Assembly (NCBI GenBank): GCA_903908785.1
Contig: CAIVTL010000282.1
Coordinates: 1-9,614, forward strand
DNA length: 9,614 bases
Source: Caldifarciminota bacterium
GTDB taxonomy: Bacteria > Hydrothermota > Tepidihabitantia > Tepidihabitantales > Tepidihabitantaceae
Reading direction: 5' to 3'
The notes under the pieces were generated by a model. That model had not been told where the DNA came from. It did no database searches and saw only the letters and a list, made by a program, of their open reading frames with translations. Positions 5,093 through 9,614 of the stretch are shown here, piece by piece. Positions within the stretch are counted from its first letter, which is position 1, and each line of letters begins with the position of its first letter. The position numbers were made by a program, and so were the translations under genes.

Positions 5093-8000
5093 GTGATTCG
5101 AAATGTCGCGGTGCTGAGATTCGTCCTTTGGATGGTGCCGCTTGTCGTAGCGGTGCCGCCAGTGGGGGCGTATCCGGGGATCGAGCATGCCTGGCTCGGC
5201 TGGCAGTCGTTCTACGTGTGGCAGGACTTCGACCCCAGCTTTTACCACGAGCTTACCAAACCTACTCAGGAACAAACCGAAGACAGGCTCAATCAGCGTA
5301 TGGTGATCAAGTTCTACCTCATAGGGCTCATGCTCCCTGATCTGTTGACACCCGAAGGATTGGAGGCAAGCAGAAAGACTATCGAGGGTCTGTATGCCAA
5401 GCGGGGAGACTTGAGAGACCCCCTCAAGATCGAGGATGCCACTGTTGAGCAAGTCAAGGCGGAGAGCGCGTTCACGTGGGGCCCGAGTTCGCCTATTCCA
5501 AACAACAACCTTCCCGCGTTGAGGAAAATGGCGATGTACGCTCACGACCCAATCCACGGGTACAGCGCACTCCAGAAGGCCATGATATACGGCGCCTACC
5601 TGCACGTTGTTCAGGACCTGCACGCCGGGTGCTTTCAGTATCCCAGCCTGTGGGGTTCGGGTTTTGTTGCAGAGCCACCAGAGGCCGAGGGACTGGATAT
5701 CCTCTCGAATGATGAGATGCACCACAACTTCTTCGACCTGACCTACCTGCCGCAGCCGCAAGACTGGGAAGCGCCGGACGTGCTGCTGTTCAGTGAATGC
5801 ATCTTCGAGCAGGACCTTCGCATCATCAACCACACCCAGCTCCAATTCTACAGGCAGTGGTACAGCGCAGGGAATCCGCACGACTACCAGGGCTGGCAGG
5901 ATCTCGATTTCCCGGCAGTTCAGACCTTTGTGGACGTAGCCCACAGGTACTTCGATGTCCAGCACCTGACCCGAGAACGACTGGAGTCGTACATGCATGG
6001 GTATGCCATCTCCTGGTTTATGCTAGCTGGGTATCCGGGCGACAACACCGATGAGGCGGGCGGCGTGTTCCGGCATTCTGAATGGACGTACCAAGATATC
6101 ACCAATTACGTCAAGAACATCGGCAGCCAATATCTCGGCTTCCGCTGGTGGGTCCACTTGCTACCTACGCCTACACAGTGGATCGTGTACACAATCATGC
6201 ATGTGAGCTACGACAATGCATTCAGAGGATTCCTTGCTGAGCTGCCTCTTGCGCTTCCTTGGCCGCGCTATTTCGAGCACCAGGACCAGGTGATCGAATG
6301 GCGTGACGCCGTCAATGCCCTCTATCAAGCTCACGGCGATGTTGTGCCGCAAGTTCTCGTCGCGGCCGCGGAGAGAATCCGCACCTACGTAAGCTACTGG
6401 GACGCGCACCACCTCGGACCAAACCCGTGTGTGCAATCGAGATACGCAGGTGAGGCCGGTCTGGCCCTTGAATTGACTCCGGAGCACAAGAAAGGGTTGG
6501 AGGGCGGGCCACCCTATCTGAATCACGTCATGGATGTTCCTCCACATACACAGACTCGCCTTCTCGGCCTCAAAGCCGGACTAGTCGGCGCGATGTCCGG
6601 GGATGACACAAGAGGGCGGCAGCCAGGAATTGCGAGCCTAGGCTTCAGTCGACGCGGCTCGGTCAGCTACTCAACGCTTGAGGTCCCCATAGAGGTCGGC
6701 GGCGACCCGAACCCTGCCCAACTCGACTATGACCTTCTGCCATTCGGCGACTACGTGTTGCTGCGTGTCATGGGCCAGCAGGGTGAGACCGGTCCGAGCG
6801 CTGAGCTCGCGTGCGGACTTGTAGAATACAGGGCCCTCCAACGCACCAAGGGCAGCATACCCTTCGACCTCAGACAAGCTGCAGCATCCGGGTACACTCG
6901 GATCAGCTTTCAAGTCGTCACTGCCCCGCCTTTGGAGTTCATGTTGAGCTCGGACTACAGAGATGCATACAACGCGCACACTTTCTTCAGCAACAATCCG
7001 CTCTATCAGCACTGGCTTAACTGGGGAAATCCTCTTCGAACCTCGAGCCAGAACCCGAACACGAATCCGCGAGACTTCTGGCCGTACGTCCTACAACTGA
7101 ACCCAGTTTCAGGATGCTACCTGACACCGCCCACAGGCCTTGCCGCGTCACTTCGTCACTCCGGCTCGGCCGCGATTGTGCTGGATTGGCTGGACAACTC
7201 CGTTTGCGAGGACGGATACCGAGTCGAAAGAGTAGTAGACGGTGGCCAAGCAACCGAGTTCCCTTTGCTCCCGCCGGGAGCGATCCACTACGAGGACACC
7301 GATGTCGGCGTAGGGCACGTCTACGCGTACAGGGTCTGGGCTGAGAAAGGGACGTCAGAGTCAGAACATACCCCTGTGGTGACACAGACGATTACGTACT
7401 CTGCCGACGACCCCGTTACCGCGTACAACAACGCCAACAAGGTTGTAGTGAACGGTAGCGACGTGCACATTACCTACTTCGCGGAAACGGCCACTCATGC
7501 GCAGAATGTCGTCTATCTGCATTCGTCTGACGGGGGCAACTCATGGGGCCAGATTGAAAACGTGAGCGGACCCAATGACGAATGTCAAGGTAGATTCCCT
7601 TCAATCGCGCTGGGCGAGGCAGGCGAGCCGTACATTCTGTGGCCCCGGACTTGGTACTGGCACGGCGCCATCAACGGTCAATGGTACATGCCGTATTACG
7701 TGTCTTGGAGGAACGATGCAGGCCAATGGGACAGCACCCTGGCGTTCACTTTCCTGGGCGGAACCGACCCCGAAAAGGGGCCGACCTACGTGCCACCGCA
7801 AGCATCGTTCTGCGTCAGAGGCGAATCCGGTTTCGCCGCACTGGACTATCCTGGGCATCCCGACGTCACCGTCCCAGTGCAATCCGGCACCTACTACGTG
7901 AAGTTCTGGCCTCGCGCCCATCCCGGTGCCGGGCCTCTTGTCAGGGTCGCGTGGAGTTCGCCGTGGAGCGGGCCGGTGATGCTGGTAGACAACAGCGGGC

Positions 8001-9614
8001 GCAAGGTGGTTGTTTCGACCTGCAACAGCAGTGGCGCGCCCGGGATTCAGATTTCATACAAGGACATCGGGCAAACCGAGTTCTCACAGAGTTTCTTCGG
8101 CTTCAGCCAGGCAGACGCGCCGCGGAGCATCACTGGTGCGCTTGAAGGCGGGACGAACGTACTCCTTGCATGGACGACTGAACCCCCCACCGGTGGCTGT
8201 CCGCTGAGATTCGGGCGGTTTGTCAAGGACCCGGGGGGCTATTCGCCAAGCCCGCTGTTGGAACCCGTCGATGACGGCACCCCAGTCGCCTCGAACTCGA
8301 CCCCGAAGTTCGTCGCCAACTCGTGGGGCATGCCTATGCTAGTCTATGAACACGACGAGGAGAACACACCCTACTTTACACTGGTACGCTGCGCCCTCAG
8401 GGGTGGACCCAACTCGTGGACGAAGGCCGATGTGTTCACGTCGTCGTATTGGCTTTCATACCCCCAAGGCTACTACGCTGGCGGCCGGTTGCACGTCTAC
8501 GCGACGGCCGAAGATGACAACATGGCGCCATACACGTACTACCTCATGACCGGGTCGGTGGACTTTGGCCAGCAGCAGATTCCGCCGAAAGGGATAGCTC
8601 AATCCACCGGTCCGAACAATGGAAGGATGCTGGCGGTTCAGCCCGGAGGCGAGATAATCCACGTGGTGTATGACGCGGGCGACTCCGTGCTGTACGCAGT
8701 CTCGCAGGACGGCGGCGAGACTTGGGGCGTGCCGACTCAGGTTGACTTTGGTGACCATCCGAGTATCGCGCTGGACTTGTTCGGGTTGCCGACCATAGTC
8801 TACTCGCGGCACGACTCCGTGTTCTGCCAGATAAGGCGTCCGGACAGTACATGGCGGCTGATGACGGTCTACGCTGGCGACATCTGGCGGGCGGTCGGCC
8901 CACCGGCAGTGGCCCGGCTTCAGGCGACCGCCACGACAAGCTGTTCGTACTGCGCCTTCCCGGTCTACGACCTGAACGTGAACAGTTCCCAGGTCTGGCT
9001 GGCGAAGTTAGACACGCTGCAGCCTCTGTTGACGACGTTGGCCGAGACGACCGGCGCGCTGGTGGATAGTTTCGTCAGTATTGCGTGCACGCCGGGCGGC
9101 CCGGTTCACGTGGCCTGGCAACGGGCTGACCGAGTCATGTGCGTGACTGACAGTATGCCCTCGGGTTCATTCGGAGGGGGCGATGCGCAGCCGACGTTGG
9201 TGCAGGTGTCAACCCAGCCGGCCGGTCATCCGTTCATCGAGGCATACGGCGACCTGTTGTACGTCGTCTGGCGCGACCGGCAGTCCGGTGTCGTCTTCAG
9301 GACCAACCGGCACGTCTGGGACGTCCTGAACGCATGGGTCCTACCGGCTCCCGTCTCCGGCGCCGCGGACTTCCCGGCATGCTCGAAGAGTGGAGTCAGC
9401 ATCTGGGAGCAACCGGACTTCTGCGGACAGGGCGACATCTGGGCGAATGTGTGCGGGCCGATATACAATCTGAGCGAGTCACCGAACGTCAGTTCCAGGT
9501 ACCCGCACTTGGACGTCGGACTCAATCTGAACGGCCCGACGCCGGTCGTGGATACCATCTACAGCATCTGGACCGAGAACGTTGACGAGTCGCTGTACTG
9601 CGTGCGGTTCCGCA
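5093..9614 (+). CDS. Giant secreted protein: zinc PLC/P1 nuclease-like domain, FN3, Asp-box propellers (3' partial)
   Basis: One open frame of 1507 codons runs from GTG 5093 to the window edge without a stop. Residues 1-26 are a signal peptide, probably cut after VGA. Residues about 30-440 are helical and fit the zinc phospholipase C/P1 nuclease superfamily: H32 near the mature N-terminus, H155, H171-x3-D175 in YLHVVQDLH, and H211-x3-D215 in MHHNFFD. Those enzymes cleave phospholipids or nucleic acids, but overall similarity is weak. A beta-rich linker (about 520-670) leads to an FN3 domain (677-765). Sialidase-like propeller repeats fill the rest, with Asp boxes SSDGGNSW (811-818) and SQDGGETW (1204-1211) and repeats such as HVAW and YVVWRD. 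The frame is intact over 4.5 kb. It follows the propeller lipoprotein by 87 bp. The C-terminus, perhaps with a sorting domain, lies outside the window. Confidence 0.85.
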   Translation, partial: MIRNVAVLRFVLWMVPLVVAVPPVGAYPGIEHAWLGWQSFYVWQDFDPSFYHELTKPTQEQTEDRLNQRMVIKFYLIGLMLPDLLTPEGLEASRKTIEGLYAKRGDLRDPLKIEDATVEQVKAESAFTWGPSSPIPNNNLPALRKMAMYAHDPIHGYSALQKAMIYGAYLHVVQDLHAGCFQYPSLWGSGFVAEPPEAEGLDILSNDEMHHNFFDLTYLPQPQDWEAPDVLLFSECIFEQDLRIINHTQLQFYRQWYSAGNPHDYQGWQDLDFPAVQTFVDVAHRYFDVQHLTRERLESYMHGYAISWFMLAGYPGDNTDEAGGVFRHSEWTYQDITNYVKNIGSQYLGFRWWVHLLPTPTQWIVYTIMHVSYDNAFRGFLAELPLALPWPRYFEHQDQVIEWRDAVNALYQAHGDVVPQVLVAAAERIRTYVSYWDAHHLGPNPCVQSRYAGEAGLALELTPEHKKGLEGGPPYLNHVMDVPPHTQTRLLGLKAGLVGAMSGDDTRGRQPGIASLGFSRRGSVSYSTLEVPIEVGGDPNPAQLDYDLLPFGDYVLLRVMGQQGETGPSAELACGLVEYRALQRTKGSIPFDLRQAAASGYTRISFQVVTAPPLEFMLSSDYRDAYNAHTFFSNNPLYQHWLNWGNPLRTSSQNPNTNPRDFWPYVLQLNPVSGCYLTPPTGLAASLRHSGSAAIVLDWLDNSVCEDGYRVERVVDGGQATEFPLLPPGAIHYEDTDVGVGHVYAYRVWAEKGTSESEHTPVVTQTITYSADDPVTAYNNANKVVVNGSDVHITYFAETATHAQNVVYLHSSDGGNSWGQIENVSGPNDECQGRFPSIALGEAGEPYILWPRTWYWHGAINGQWYMPYYVSWRNDAGQWDSTLAFTFLGGTDPEKGPTYVPPQASFCVRGESGFAALDYPGHPDVTVPVQSGTYYVKFWPRAHPGAGPLVRVAWSSPWSGPVMLVDNSGRKVVVSTCNSSGAPGIQISYKDIGQTEFSQSFFGFSQADAPRSITGALEGGTNVLLAWTTEPPTGGCPLRFGRFVKDPGGYSPSPLLEPVDDGTPVASNSTPKFVANSWGMPMLVYEHDEENTPYFTLVRCALRGGPNSWTKADVFTSSYWLSYPQGYYAGGRLHVYATAEDDNMAPYTYYLMTGSVDFGQQQIPPKGIAQSTGPNNGRMLAVQPGGEIIHVVYDAGDSVLYAVSQDGGETWGVPTQVDFGDHPSIALDLFGLPTIVYSRHDSVFCQIRRPDSTWRLMTVYAGDIWRAVGPPAVARLQATATTSCSYCAFPVYDLNVNSSQVWLAKLDTLQPLLTTLAETTGALVDSFVSIACTPGGPVHVAWQRADRVMCVTDSMPSGSFGGGDAQPTLVQVSTQPAGHPFIEAYGDLLYVVWRDRQSGVVFRTNRHVWDVLNAWVLPAPVSGAADFPACSKSGVSIWEQPDFCGQGDIWANVCGPIYNLSESPNVSSRYPHLDVGLNLNGPTPVVDTIYSIWTENVDESLYCVRFR

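Noticed and set aside
4961..5998. A 345-codon minus-strand open frame
   Set aside because: It overlaps the N-terminal coding region of the giant plus-strand gene, which has a strong ribosome binding site, signal peptide and recognisable domains. The minus-strand product has no coherent motif and is an antisense shadow.

Overview
The window looks like a GC-rich bacterial chromosome segment dominated by large secreted proteins. The M28 peptidase ends in a region resembling the sorting domains of the Fibrobacteres-Chlorobi-Bacteroidetes (FCB) group, with a GVYFV turn and a final KVLV strand. With fibronectin type III (FN3) modules, sialidase-like propellers and intergenic stretches full of degenerate short tandem repeats, this style recalls uncultivated FCB-related lineages such as candidate phylum WOR-3/Stahlbacteria. 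That placement is from memory of such genomes and is tentative; no rRNA or other marker gene is present.

Layout. (1) Positions 24-646, plus strand: a VapBC-type toxin-antitoxin pair, AbrB-fold antitoxin then PIN-domain RNase, coupled by an ATGA overlap. (2) 647-861: spacer between convergent genes, containing 7- and 9-nt tandem repeats and weak hairpins. (3) 862-3357, minus strand: a secreted M28 zinc peptidase with two FN3 domains, a Rossmann-like domain of uncertain identity and the C-terminal sorting-type domain. (4) 3358-3763: a divergent intergenic region with two more heptamer arrays, a run of 13 G and three TTGACA hexamers. (5) 3615-3767: a possible 50-codon ORF with a good ribosome binding site. 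(6) 3764-5005, plus strand: a probable lipoprotein made of sialidase-like propeller blades. (7) 5093 to the end, plus strand: one uninterrupted GTG-initiated frame of at least 1507 codons with no stop in the window. It encodes a signal peptide, a probable zinc phospholipase C/P1-nuclease-like domain, an FN3 module and long Asp-box propeller repeats.

Functional reading. The peptidase and the two propeller proteins are all exported, and the last two probably form an operon. The most distinctive signal is a family of repeats with different sequences but the same 7-bp period, found between genes and also inside the peptidase frame at three places: just after the signal peptide, in the propeptide, and in the C-terminal domain. 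Because 7 is not a multiple of 3, a copy-number change in these arrays would shift the reading frame. Separately, a G13 tract sits inside a candidate -35/-10 spacer upstream of the propeller genes. Both arrangements would suit slippage-driven variation of surface proteins, but the sequence alone does not show that this happens.
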